Source: Symsagittifera roscoffensis
Lineage: Eukaryota > Xenacoelomorpha > Acoela > Convolutidae
Direction of reading: 5' to 3'
DNA: 64,000 bases
NCBI RefSeq assembly: GCF_963678635.1
Contig: NC_087062.1
Coordinates: 22,433,789 to 22,497,788 of the forward strand
Translations under genes and position numbers: made by a program
Notes under the pieces: generated by a model
What the model saw: the letters and a program-made list of their open reading frames with translations, nothing else
Told to the model about the DNA's origin: nothing
The model's database searches: none
Part shown: piece by piece, positions 33,001-45,869 of the stretch
Numbering within the stretch: position 1 is the stretch's first letter
Layout: each line of letters starts with the position of its first letter

Positions 33001-36000
33001 CCTTTTGATCTTTGTATCACAACATGCAGAAAAAAACGACACCAATTTGAGAAATTTTTTTTTGTTTTTTTTAAGACTGTTGTCGGAACATTCTGTGCTT
33101 CTTGCACAGTAACCGGCTATCGTTGTGTCTTTTTCTTTTTTACGCAAAACCAGCTGCCTCAAATAATCATCGGACTGAGTTGAGTGATTTATCATATTAA
33201 AGCCTTTTCAGTCGTGATTCGAACGAAATTAAAAATTTTCTCAGTATTTAGAAGAAAAAAAATGGTTGAAACTTTTGATTTTTTGTCTTAATTCGAGCGA
33301 ATAAAGCAAGCGAGCAGGCTTACAACAATTTAATTAGAAGAAATTTAAAATATAAGCCCTAAAAACTTAACTTTAAGCAAGTAAATTAAATTTTAAAGCT
33401 CCATTCTTGGAACAACAAGCGAACCAAAAAAGAGGTCAAAGAATTTATAAGTGTTTATGACCAACTGGTTTGTTATTTAGCAAAATTTTATTAAGCTCAT
33501 CAGTTTAAGGACATAAGTCAAGTCAAAGACAGAATTTATAACCTACTTTTGTTCTAATAATTTTTAACCAAAAAAGGCCCAAGTTTTAGCTCGGATTGAT
33601 GACAATGTTATAGGATAAAACCATGAATGATCGACCGCAAAAAACCGTTTGTTAAATGTTTAATATTTCGGAAAAAGGATGACAATTTTAAAAATAAGAG
33701 TTTCGAAAGTCTGAAAAAAAGCACCTTTTAAGCTCAAATTTTGAAAAGTGAAAAATCTCCCGGCTTTACTGAAACTCGCAAAGATATCACAATTATATCA
33801 CACATGAAAATTACACTTATGTCGTAGATATCAATTAATTTCAAGGCATATATTTATGTTTTCTATTACATCAAGTTACGTAAATGAGTTTTCTCGAATT
33901 TTCGTTAAGAGAAGCGGGACTTATAAAAAAGTTTATCGACAATCCGCTCAAAATCTCAGTCGACCGCAGTTTTGCAGAGGTTGCCATCTGTTTACCTTTC
34001 TTCGAACCGGCTGTTAGCTCATTAATGCAATAATGAATTGCCGTGCTTTTCAGGCAGTAAGTGACGTTTCAAAAATTGTTCTGCACAGAAAAGGACTGTT
34101 TGATAAAAACAAATTGATTTCACAGAATAATTGTGCACATGGAGTGAACAAATGGTATTCGTTTATGAAGAGATGAAATAACTTGCAATCTAAAGTTTTA
34201 TAAACCGTTCATTGTCATCCCTTTGAGGGTTTCGAAGTTTCGAACTGAAAAAATGAAGGTTTCCCGCATTAATCTTTTTTTTTAAATATACGTAAAAGCG
34301 CACTATTGATTCGTTTGTTTGATTTTCTATCCCGTCTGTACTTTCTTCGAATTGATCACTCAATAAAAATTAAATTATCATGGCAACTTAAAATGAATTC
34401 GGCGTTTCAGCGAAGCCCACTAAGCCATCGTTCAAACTTCCGATGCTCTCAGTGGCGACTGAGAAGGGAAAGAAATTCACGTTGAAATGTGGAGTCACTG
34501 GATACCCAAAACCGGTCATCACATGGATGAACAAAGGTCAAAAGGTAACCTACTGAAGTAATCTATAAATCATCTTAAAGCAACAGATATAACGTTCAAA
34601 TCGCAAATGATAGACTTCGTGCTCGATCTTTCGAACTCATCTATTTCAACAGGTCAATTTCCGCGACTATCTTAGCGTCACTTTTTTTAATTGCAGTTTC
34701 TTAAGCGAACTCAAACCCTTCGGAAGCCTACGTGAGGCTGTTAAACTCCGCATTATCTAATCCTAAAACACGCTCAATTGCATTTTGATCAACTAATTCC
34801 TCTTAATTGATGACCTTCGAAGTCCAATCATGGCTCGTCGTTTTTCTTCCTTTTCAGGTGACGGAGAGTGATACAGTGAAGATGTACACTGACAAGCAGG
34901 ATCCGGAGTTGCACATTCTAGAAATCTTAAAAGCAGAGGCCATACATGCTGGTGAGTGGACAGTAGAGGCTGCCAACCAAGTGGGCAAAGAGACCATGAG
35001 CGCCAAAGTATCCATCAAAAGTGAGTGGCCATACAGTCTGTTTTTAAAGGACAGCGGATTTTTCTTTCGACAACTGTGGTAAATTTAATAGATCTTTCTC
35101 GACTTCAGTTATGTCCATGATTGTTTTCATGCGTGTAATTCGAGAATATGACTCAGCATTGTTTGAACTGCGGCATCCAAATAAGTTTTAATCGAATCAT
35201 AAGGACCCAATGAGAGAATGGTCAATAGAGAAAAACAAAAGGAGTGATTTACAAATTCAATTATTTTGAGGGTTTGTTTCACAACTGAAAATTGACCCGG
35301 TCAATTTTGTACAAATCAACTTTGCAATGTGTATATTGTTTGACATTTCAGAGCAATCTAAGCCGATAGTGGTGGAGCCGATGAAGAACACTGAAGTGTT
35401 CAAGGGTCAGAATCTGAAGTTGAGGGTCAAGTACGAGGGCTGCCCCACCCCCAGCTGCAAATGGACCAGGGCGGGCAAGGAGATCAGCGAGAGGAGGGGA
35501 GTGGACCTTCTCCACAACGAAGCTGAAGGTGGCTATTGCTATTGAGTTGCACACGAAGTTTGAAAAAGATTTTTTTTTCAAACAACCTGTTGTTGACTTT
35601 ATTCACTCATCAGTTTGCTCCAAAGAATCAGTAGGCCATTATGAGCTGAAAAGAACCCAAGGAATAAACAAGATTGCTCGTATTAAGCGAAGCTTCGAGT
35701 ATTTTAATTGTTCCGACTTTCGGAAAAAGAACAGAATGTTTGTGCTTGTGGTGTTTTTTTATTCAAAATTTTTATATCATCTGAGACATATTGTTTTCTT
35801 GAGCTCAAATTAAGCAAGATATTTTACCCGTGATCATTTTTTTGTAAAGTTACGTTGGTTTGAAAGTTGCTAGTTTGGCTAACTTGGGATAATTAATTCG
35901 CGATATATTGCGTTCTTGTAATTAATGTGTTCTCGATTGAATTGAGGCAAGTCAATTGTTCGTATTATACGTATTCAAGACACCAAGTGCATCCCTTTGC

Positions 36001-39000
36001 AGTTTACGTTTTCTTTTTTCTTCAACTATTTTGTTAGTTTTATAACAAAAATATTTGAATTGGCTTTAAAGTGCAGTTGGAACATAAAAGGCTTCATCAT
36101 GATATACGAGCAGTCTTGTTGCTCGTTTTGATGTACAGCAACCCCCCCTCTATCCGTCAAAGAAGTTTGCGCGCGCCACTGTTACAGATCAACATTCCTG
36201 TAAATTTAGAACAAAATTCAGTCAATTTCTCAGAAATTGGGCCAATATAAAATGAAGATTTTTCATAGATTTATTCTCGAGTCTTTTTTCAATATATGCA
36301 TTGACATCGCCCGTTGCTAGTTTAGTTTTTGTGATATGGAAGATATTTTTCTAGCTGGTTTTTGTTCGCAGGTACGAAGGAGCTAGTCATCTATGACGTG
36401 AGTGATTTGCACTCGGGAGAGTATGCAGTGGAGCTGAAGAATGCTGCAGGAACTGAAGTGTGCAAGTGCACTGTCAAGGTCAAAGGTCAGGACAGTCAAG
36501 TTATTTCAGATGTTTATTGGGTTGCTTTCACCTTCCAGATCAAGCCTTATTCGAAACCTAATCGAACTAATAGTACAAAACATTGAAAAAAAAAGGAAAG
36601 AATTCCTGTTTACCAATCAACTGGTTATTGATCTATAAAATGAGATCTATAAGTATTATTATAAACTTTTTTCTGAGGCAAATTAGGAATAAAAATTTGC
36701 AAGTATGGGAAAAACCAAACAATTTAAGTAAAAATTCGCCAAAATTTTCTCGATAGTTTTTTTATTTTGTTTTCCTGGTGCTAAATTTTTTTGCGTTTTC
36801 TAGAGGCAATGATCAAGCCTGCGTTTGACGGCGACATCAAAGGTAACAAGATAGATTGGGGCAAGGAGTTCCGACTATCCACCAGAGTGTCCGGAAACCC
36901 CAAGCCAAAGGTCAAGTGGATGAAGGACGGAGTAGAGGTAAAGGACGGAGAGAATGGGGTCAAACTTGTCTCTGACGATGTCACTGGTCAGTCTACATAT
37001 GAAGAGCTTTCGATAAAAATTAAAGCAGCGCTTTAGTAAATTAGAGCTCGCATTTTTGGTTCTTGTTACAAAACAGTTACCCAGTAGAATATTTTGGATA
37101 ACTGTTTTTTTTTCTTCAAAAAACATACAAAAGGTATGTTTAAATGCCTATCAAGTTTGATCACCTTGAGAAGATTTTTTTTATTTGGAATGAAAACACA
37201 AAATGCAATTATTTCGTGCCGATGGCGTTATTTTTGAGAAATTTTACGTTTTACACTTTACACAAATAAAAATCTTGTCTACGAAGACAGGCAGCATCGC
37301 ATAGAACCACGAAAGAAACTTTTTTTCAGGCAAGCATGAGCTGATCATTGCTGATTTTGGGCCTGAGCATATAGGCAACTACCAGTGTGTGGCAGAGAGC
37401 GAGGCAGGCACTGAAATCGCCAATTACGCATGCCAGCCAGAGAGTGAGTACTCATGCTACGTCATCACTATAACATCAATTTTCAGGGCAAATAGTAAAT
37501 CTTCCAAAATTTGAACCGCGTTTCGGAGTTTTGTCACCATCCACATCTTACAAAAGGGATAGATCTACCCTGGGTTTCATTTATTGTTTCCAATAACTCA
37601 GATGGACACTTTTTAGTTCTTAGTGCCTCTAATTTTCAGATTAACATTCTTGTTCGACCTAACACATAATATAATAAAAGTAATTGTGGTTTCTATGATT
37701 CGCAGAGAATCTATGAAAGGCTACCGAGTATAGTCCGTGTCTCTGATTTCCCAACATTTCAGAGTGAACTATTTGATTCAGCGAAGCACTTCTTTTGCGA
37801 TTCAAGGTCGTTTTAATTAATTTACATGATTATAGATTTTCACTGCAGATCTGTTGTTCGTTCAATCTCTTTATTCCGAGTAATAGTTCTCCTTTTTGTT
37901 TGGTCAGGAGGTTCGACAAACTTAACCCGTAATTACCATTACCACAATACGAATCATAACCTTCTGATTGAAAAGCAAAATCTTGACGCCAAGAACTCGA
38001 AAAAAATTTGCGAAAAAGTCTTGAATTATGAAACCATCTAAAATCGAATATTTTATTATATCATTACCAATACTAACTAATATGATGTTAAAATAGTCTA
38101 ATTTTTCATCCAACATTTTACAAAAAATAAACGAAACAAATTTTTTCTAGAGCCTCCCAAGAAGCCTAAGATTGAGCAGCCTCTCACTGCAACTAAGGCA
38201 TTAAGGGGAACACCACTGCGACTGGTTGCTAAAGTGTCCGGAGAGCCACAGCCAGACCTCATCTGGACCAAGAACGGAAAACCCCTGGATGTTGGAGGTA
38301 TATACTTCCGTTTTCGTTTTATTGAGCACTAGCTCATCCCTTAATGGAAACAAGCGAGGATCAAAGCTTTTCTATGAGGCTTCAGCTCTTTGAAAAAAAA
38401 TGTATCCTAAAAATTAGATTTTTGTTATGTTTACATACGAGGCACTTGCGATAAATTGAATATATTCTGCATATGATTAAGTCGAGCCAGACCAATGATC
38501 AAAACCAGATGTTTGAAGGGGCAAAAAGTTTGTTGATGTGATACCCGATGCCCCCTGAAGCTTTTCTGCCTAGTTGACTTGACTCTGAAAGGCTTGATTA
38601 ATTCTGCAGGCAAAGATGGCGAGACGTTCTTTGACTTCGAGACTGGGGAGGCAGAGTTGATTGTGAAGAGCATGGACGATGTGAATGCAGGACAGTATGA
38701 GTTGAAGGTCGTCAGTCGAATCGGATCTGACGTAACTGGCGCCAAGGTCGACATCCAAGGTGAGAAATTTTGCTCGTATCTCCTATGAAAAGTAATATTA
38801 CAGTAGTATCATACTTGGAGTATATACCTAATCGCTAGGGAATTAAAAAACAAAACCATGTTTTTCGATAGAAGATTTCAGTTGCAAAAATTTTTGATTT
38901 TCTTAAAAAATCGTCTATGACTTTTAGTCGAGATTGACATACTTTAAAGACTGTTTGATCAATGGAGTCTCTTTCAAGCAACCGGAAGTGACCGTCCAAA

Positions 39001-42000
39001 CTGATTTTTCAGAACCACCTCAGCAGAAACCGACGTTTGACATCCCCTTGTCGACCATATATGATCCAGCTAAGAAGCTCCTCATCCTCAAGTGCAAGAT
39101 TAGCGGATACCCCAAGCCCGACCTTACCTGGTCTGGACCTGATGGCAAAACACTGGTGGCTGGTCCAGAGGTAAGAGCAGTATTTGAACAAGTGTAGTGT
39201 ACTAGTTAATTGATCTGCTTAAACTGAACCTTTCAAGAAAGTTGGCGTACCTACTTCAACAATCATCCTTGAACCAATACCGAAAAAAGCCTAGTTACAA
39301 ATGAATGATCCCGCATAAAAAAGATGGCGGAAAATTTCATTATCAACACTGGATTCTTTTACTTCCGATTTTAGGTTGAGTTCAAGGACTCGCCAGATGA
39401 CCCGGATATGAAGATTGTGCATATTCTGAACTTCACTGAGGCGAAAGAGGGTGAGTACAGTGCGACTGCGGTCAGTCCTGCCGGAACATCCAAGAGGTCA
39501 ATCAACATCTCCATCAAACAGACCAGTTAGTATAGATTTCTTGATTCACCGCTAAGAGACACATAAGCAGGCAAATCTTCCTCGGTTTACAAAATACAAA
39601 AGATACAATATAAAACTCTTTTTGACATGATCGGACTTTTGCTAGAGTTCGTAATTGAAATATATTCATTCAAAAAAAGCCTCCCTTCCCCTAAACTCAC
39701 CGGATGCTTAATCTTGTGTCCGAAAAGTAAGTGATCGACCATTGCAAAATATTCATTGTCAGCTGTTCACCAATATTTAGCAGCGCTTGTTTCATCACGT
39801 CAAGATAAACTATAAATAAAGTTTCTTAGAGTCTTGTTTCTTTCTTTTTTAGAAGATGGTTCAATCAGTTAGTTACCACAATCTCTATGAAAGCTTCTTT
39901 CTGTCCTTCTTGATTCAAAAAATTGTCTCACATCGTCAACAGTTTCTTTATTACTCGTGAAATCTTTCTACTAAAACGGTTGAAATTGTTTTCAACTTTG
40001 TTGAAAGGATATGCCAAAGCTTTTCCAAATGAGGTTTCTGAACATGTATATTGATATTTCAATTCGAATGGTAAAAATTGATGATTTTGCATTTTCAGGT
40101 AAAAACAAGGGATGTTCTGGATTTTCTAAACTTTTCAAAATGTGTCTATCAACTCTTTCTACCTTTCAGTAAAAAACCGCTGCAATTATTCTTCATAGTT
40201 AATGCCAAATTGTTGGCAGTATTGGTGACCTTGAGCAAACTAATTGGTCAAAAAATAGTATTTTTTCTGTTATATAGAAGTTTTAACACCGTTTTTAAGT
40301 GCTGAAGTGAATGAAAAACAATATCCGAAGTCGGAGTGAACATTTTTAGCTTGATGAATTTGGTTCAGTATCGATATTGACCTTCAAAGAATTTGCGAAC
40401 AATTTTGCATTAACTATAGATTTCTTAAAAGCGTTTGTAAAATTATTTTTAACTTTTCAGAGCAAGAGAACACAAACAGACCTCAGTTCGAGATCCCCCT
40501 CAAGGTGGACTTCGACCCCATGAATGGCCGCATAGTGCTGTCATGCAGAGTGAGTGGGGAGCCGAAGCCAGAGGTCAAGTGGCTCAAGTACAACGAGGAG
40601 CTGAAATCCGACGGAGACTACCAGGTCAGTCACGTGATAATTATTGATAATTGTCTGTTGTCCTCCTAAATGATTTGATAAAAAACCTTGTTTCTCAAAA
40701 TTATCAACTCCAGCTCTGGAAAAATCCAGCTCAAAAGTAATGCATAAAAGAATTACTTACATTTGTGAAGATTTTAACTAATGGCAATTTACCCGTATGT
40801 ACACAATTAGAAACATTGTGTCATGTAAATCTGAACTAAAATAAACCTAAAGTATAATTTTGTAGGGTCGAGTATTTGATGGTTCCTTCAGTTTCAGAAT
40901 AACATACCACTCATCGTTTTTTACTCATCGTTTTTTTCTTCTAGCTGACGGTGGATGAAAACAACAACCAGGTGTTGACTATTAGCAATGTGAGCAGCAC
41001 CCACCACGGAGACTACTCATGTATGGCCACTAGCACCCTGGGCATGGCCAAACAGACGTGCACCTTAGTGCTAAAAGGTCAGCAGTCATCAATTGCAATT
41101 TTAATTAGCTCAGGATTGAAGGTAATTTTTGTTTGAATTAACGAAAATAAGCATGCTGCCATTTTTGATGTCATTTTTTACAAAGAAATTTTGGGGAAAC
41201 TTGCCGTCGTTTTCACGAAAATATTTTTTCTGTAAGAAAATGACGGAGACTAAAAAAAGACCAGTTACAAATTTTTTGCCACTTTAAAGAAAAACTAAAC
41301 GTTTTTTAAGAGAGCATCTGTATGAAAATTGCACTTTAGGAAAACAAATCGGGCCGATCTGCAAAAGTATTACTCGTGAAATAACGAAAAAAAACCCTTA
41401 AAAATTGTGCTCTTTTTTCAAATAATTAAAAGAAATGAGAAGAAAACATGCTTTATGAGGTCAACTCATAAGGGGTTTTTTTCTTCTCAATTATTCTTAC
41501 TAATTTTAAAAAAAGAGCATCGGCACGAGCATTTTTCATGCAATCTTCAAAAATTGAGGCAAAATTGCTAGAGAGAAGATGCTATGTAGAAAGGAACACA
41601 AATCCTACTTTTTCTGTTTGTTGCAGAGAAGCCCAAAGTAGAAATGGTAGATCGACCTGTTCTGGAGAAGGGGAAGCCATTCCTGCTCGGGTTCAAGGTC
41701 ACTGGAGGAGAGAACATCAAAGTGAGGTGGCTTAGGAACGGGGAGGAATTACAGACGGCAGAGGGCATTGAACTCAGTCAGGAAATAGACGTCTACAGGT
41801 AGTGTACAGTTTATATAACTTTATCGAAACATGGTCCATATCCTTAAAAAGAACAAAAGGTAGTCTAACAGGAAAACATTAAATGTAATTTTCGCATTGC
41901 TTCGCTAACATTGCATCGACTGTTTGATACTTGAACTGCATTTGATACAAAGAAAGTTGAAAGTTTTTTTTCTCAACAGATTGAGGATTTCTGCACTGAA

Positions 42001-45000
42001 TGAGGCGAGTGCAGGGGACTACACAATCGAAGCAGCAGGCGAGGGAGGCACTGTGAGATCAACCATCTCACTCTCGTTCTCAGGTGGGATATCGCAGAGT
42101 TAATGATCGTTTCGCAAATTGTTTATTTTTTTTGCAGATTCGCTGTTTGTTTTGTTTCCAAAGCTTATACACTAACGATACCAAAGTTTTTTGTTCAAAT
42201 AGCACAAAAAGTTTTTGCGAGTTAACAAGTCTTCATCGCAAGTGAGGGTTAGCAGCATTTCAAAAAGCCACAATTCAACGCAGGAAAATTTGACTTAATC
42301 GCTTATTTTTATTAAAATAAAATGATGCAGCAATGTCCATCAACCACACTGCCATAGCGTAGCGGAAGTGGGATTCCGTATGGATTGTTTCACGGAACTT
42401 GTTTTCTGATTCATACCAACTAGAGAAACGCAACAACAATATTTATTATTTCTGAGCTGTTTTTTCAGTAACAATGAATTTTTTTGGTCTGCATCATGAT
42501 ATTTTGAAATGAAGTCTTCTAGTCTGCAAATCTTGGCGTCGAAAATCAGAAAGACCAATGAAATTTAACTTAAGTCATGAAAATAACGAAAATAACTGAC
42601 TTTTGAAGGTTCTGCAACAGTAATTTTTGAGAAAAAATGGGCGTTTCCAAGTTTGTATCTCATCCAAAAATATGCGCAAAATCAGAGTTTCACAAATACA
42701 TGTCGGCTGAAGCCGAATGATATTTTTGATAAGGGCTTTTCCTGTCTTGTTTTGATCGATGCTTGAAAGATCGGTATAAAAGATTGCTTATTAGTCCAAT
42801 TTTGTTTATAAATCAATTTATAAACATCAGTTTTCAGTATGAACAATTAGTTTTGAATTCTTGATTAACGCTTCCCCGGTATAAAATTTTTAAAATATGA
42901 AAAAAATTATCTACACAAAACGAAATTATAATGCTCAACTTCTCAACTTGAATGCAAACAGTTTGTTTCCTTTTATAACAAAGATAGCTGGTTGCTGTGC
43001 AAGTAGCACAGAAAGTTCCGACCATATTAAAAATGTTTATTTTTTTACTCGCTATAAAAAAATTCAAAATTTTATCATAGCTAAATCTGATTTGAGACTG
43101 GTTGTTCCCGGCATCTGGATTTTTTTTGAGCATCAAGTGTCTTTCGAATGAGACTGAGACGATTTCAATATAATATATCGCTCGACCACATCGGACATTT
43201 ATTCGTAGTACTTATTTGCTTTTAAAAAAAAGCAAAAGTCCCAGTTTCTCATTCCTTTCTACTTCCCATGATTGTGCAAATAGGAGGAAAACTTTTTGAC
43301 CCAACCTTTTTTGAATGCAAGTTTCTCAAAATAATTAGATTGAATTTTTTTTATTAACTCCATAAGGAACTTCTGTGACACTAGCATAGTTTAATGACAT
43401 CAAGTTGGCTTCCTTTTTTCTTTGACCCAGCCTCCGAAATAAAATAAACACAAATAGGACTGATTTAAGAATTCAGTAATGATTCGCCTGCAGTTTGAAA
43501 CCCATTTTAAGGTCAAAGCTTTACTTTCGAACTGAAGTGATCCACCATTGCTATTTGAGCTCCTCCCACCGAGCTTCGTCCTTTCAGCAACCAAATACCT
43601 TCTGGTAAAACAGAGTCACAAAAAGTCTTTTTCTGTCACTCAAAAACTACATGATGAAAGAATCAGAGAAATTTTTTGAAGCCAAATTCAAGCCCAGCCA
43701 AAATCAAGCCTACCAGGCTTTAGTTTATCAAAAGCAGTAAACAACTAATAATGAGCTTGCCAATAGAAGCTAGGCCTAAATGTCAACAAACCGAAGCCCA
43801 ATTTTCTGATTAGGCCCAGAACGCATTATCTAATTTAGGAATCAGATAAAAAACGTACCTTGATTCTTTCAATATATATTAGTTGATTACATATTATATG
43901 CTTATTTAGGTCATTAATCATCGGCTTTCATAAAAACCGGCTTCGGAATATCTCGAAATACATACGTAACTGCTTTAGAAAATCACTCCTGGTTTTGTCT
44001 ATTTCCAGAGGGAGGGGCGGCGGAGAGAGCAGTGATTCTGATCAAACTTGACAACGTGGCAATAAAAGAGATAGTGAAGACACTCTCAGCCTCCGGGTAC
44101 AAACTGGCCGGAGCCAAGATTGTCAAGGTAGCACATTCAGTTTGTTTGCAGTTATGTTTAGGGGTCACACATTTTGTCCGATAGGTTATAAGATTAACCG
44201 TCATGTACCTGCGGTAGTTTGTTTGCAAAGAGTGCACTAAATAGTAAGAAAACTTTCACGCAACTGTAGGCCAAATGTTGCCTAAAGAGTTCAGGCATGG
44301 GGAAACGCTTAATGGTATTGTTGAAAGTTGTCAATGTGTATTGGTGAATCCTTATTTGAAAATTGTTTTTAACTAATAACTAGTAGCAAAGGAGATTGGC
44401 GAGGAATGGGCGAGTTCCTAATAGGTAGTTTTGGCTAGTTTTTGGCAAAATAGTTTCTTCTGTTTCGAAAAAATACTTTGATTGACCTAAAAAAAGGTTA
44501 GCAACGTCAATTTGAAAGACCCCCCCCACCGCGCCCAATTCCAGAAAACTTAGAGTCATGCTTTGTTAGTAACATTGAGTTTTGGTTTTGAAATAATGCC
44601 GCTCTGAGGCTAAATTATTGTAGCTTCGAACCATAGTTGTCCAACTCTCAGTTTATTAAAAGCTAATAATAAATCGAGCTCTGAAGATTGTAGTTTGTGT
44701 ATTTGCAGGCGCGTCTGGACCTGCTGCAGAACCAGCTGGCTAATAATCCTGACCTGATGGGCAAGCTGGTCAACATGCCAGATGGACCCATGTTCGTGTC
44801 TGTCTGGGAGGGCAGTGGGGTCTGTGCAGGTGCCAGGGCCAAGTGCGAAGTAAGCTTTCTACTTTAGTGTATTTGGCACTTGAAGAAGCCAACAGTTGCC
44901 ATTTGGGCTTAACCTGAAATTTTGCCACGTGATTTCAATTTTTTTAACAACTTCAATGAATTGAAATGTTCAAATTTTACACTCATAATGTTGAGCTATT

Positions 45001-45302
45001 TTTTCAGCTTAGCACAAAATTAATTGATCTTATTTCATTTCAATGCCAAACACATTGATTTTATCATTTATTTTACTTCAAAACAGTCAATGTACCATCA
45101 AAAAATGAGGCGTTTGAAAAAAACGAAGAGGGATCCAAAAAGCCAAAAATATTTATTTTTTGTTCTGTTTTAGACTGGCGGTGATGCGGTGTTCTCATCT
45201 ATCATCCACTGCAGTGGCAGCACAGATGCCGGCAAGAAGGAACTGGGAGTGTGGTTCAAACCATACGAAGTGTCCGCCTGGAACTTTGCTGACTTCTTCT
45301 AA
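30100..45302 (+). CDS. DFRxxL + seven Ig domains + NDP kinase-like domain protein (18 exons, 840 aa)
   Basis: Exons: 30100-30169, 34411-34544, 34858-35020, 35352-35528, 36372-36485, 36804-36986, 37330-37443, 38151-38297, 38610-38759, 39013-39170, 39375-39525, 40461-40624, 40945-41077, 41627-41798, 41980-42083, 44009-44127, 44709-44849, 45174-45302. All introns are GT-AG and the total is 2523 nt, exactly 841 codons with the stop. Residues 10-15 are DFRAKL, the actin-binding DFRxxL motif of myosin light chain kinase. Seven I-set Ig domains follow (about 25-122, 123-219, 220-318, 319-417, 418-520, 521-619, 620-711), each from two exons, with the typical W in strand C and GxY in strand F. Only Ig6 has both core cysteines. 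There is no signal peptide or membrane span, so a cytosolic scaffold on actin or sarcomeres is likely. Residues 717-840 match nucleoside diphosphate kinase. No protein kinase domain is present. Confidence 0.9.
30170..34410 (+). other. Intron 1 of the Ig/NDPK gene
   Basis: 4.2 kb, phase 1, GTAAGA...TTTCAG. It holds the 559-bp tandem array (31445-33300) and, near 31149-31200, a short copy of the CGGATTTA-GGG element family. No coding exon is recognised inside. Confidence 0.85.
31445..33300. repeat. Tandem array, period 559-561 bp, about 3.3 copies
   Basis: GTAGCATACTTGATACTTAAGC recurs at 31635, 32194 and 32753, and the hairpin CTGTGC-TTCTT-GCACAG at 31973, 32532 and 33093. A further partial unit ends near 33300. 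Units 2 and 3 are nearly identical; the first is more diverged at its left end. Each unit ends with GTAACCGGCTATCGTTGTGTC. Diverged single copies occur at 10230-10600 and, inverted, at 42960-43200. Confidence 0.9.
41400..41530. repeat. Inverted repeat in intron 13 of the Ig/NDPK gene
   Basis: Left arm, from about 41407, reads GTGCTCTTTTTTCAAATAATT and continues to GAGAAGAAAA. The right arm reads TTTTTTCTTCTCAATTATTC and continues to AAAAAAAGAGCAT. At the centre TTATGAG-GTCAA-CTCATAA (41453-41471) pairs exactly. Arms of about 45 bp pair imperfectly, as in a small foldback element. Confidence 0.65.
42960..43200. repeat. Inverted dispersed copy of the hairpin/559-bp repeat family in intron 15
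   Basis: Contains AACAAAGATAGCTGGTTG, CTGTGC-AAGTA-GCACAG (42995-43011), AAAGTTCCGACC, and near 43180 ATATCGCTCGACCACATCGGAC. Read on the minus strand, the last phrase matches CGGACTGGGTTGAGCGATAT of the intron 1 array. Confidence 0.6.
44009..45302 (+). other. Exons 16-18: nucleoside diphosphate kinase-like domain lacking the Kpn loop
   Basis: Three phase-0-joined exons encode ERAVILIKLDNVAI (717-730), GPMFVSVWEGSGV (777-789), SIIHCSGSTDAGKKELGVWF (807-826) and end ADFF. Compared with the NM23 family, the phosphoacceptor His is kept (H810), as are the equivalents of Lys12 (K724), Arg88 (R794), Thr94 (T799), Ser120 (S812) and Glu129 (E821). About 14 residues between R794 and H810 are missing. 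They cover the Kpn loop with Arg105, and the Asn115 position is Ser. Tyr52 is not evident. Enzyme activity is therefore doubtful; histidine phosphorylation or a binding role is possible. Confidence 0.85.
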
Positions 45303-45869
45303 TGAGAAGCTCCATGCCGACCTTCTCTCATTGAAGAATTGACCTTTTAAAGTCATCAGATTAAATTTTTGATCTTTAAACACTATCAAATGATCAATCT
45401 AAAGAAAAAATGTCTTGGATTTTTTTCTTTGATTGAATTTTCTCAAACTTTCTCTATGATCATTTTTGAAGCAATAGCTAGACTTAAATCTGTTTAATTT
45501 GATCAAACGATTATTTTTTGAATGCCAAAAAAAACCAGAAATTATTGAAATGAAAGAAACTATTGATTTCCTTAATGTATCTATTAAATTTGGAATGTTT
45601 TGTACGCCTTAAATCCATTTTGTAGTGAAATATGATTGTCAACTAACTTTGCTTAAAACAAAACCTATGTACTGCTTTCACGAATTTTTGTAGAACTGAG
45701 ACAGCAACTTTGCTAAGTTCTTGAAAAGCCTCAAGTGAGCTGATATTTTAGACAAAAATTACAAGACGTTCCAAAAACCGTGGATTTTTTGCAGCAAGAG
45801 TGGACCAAATTAACTCTTTCTCTCTAAATATCCCGACCAAGCAGGTTAAATCCTCAGCTCCGATAATTC
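45303..45869. other. 3' flank of the Ig/NDPK gene
   Basis: No gene. ATTAAA at about 45360 could serve as a weak polyadenylation signal, 58 bp after the stop; no canonical AATAAA is close. Confidence 0.35.

Noticed and set aside
38934-39197. Single-exon ORF reading through intron 9 into exon 10 of the Ig gene
   Set aside because: The splice acceptor at 39011-39012 gives the expected Ig domain start and phase. The upstream part has no domain character.
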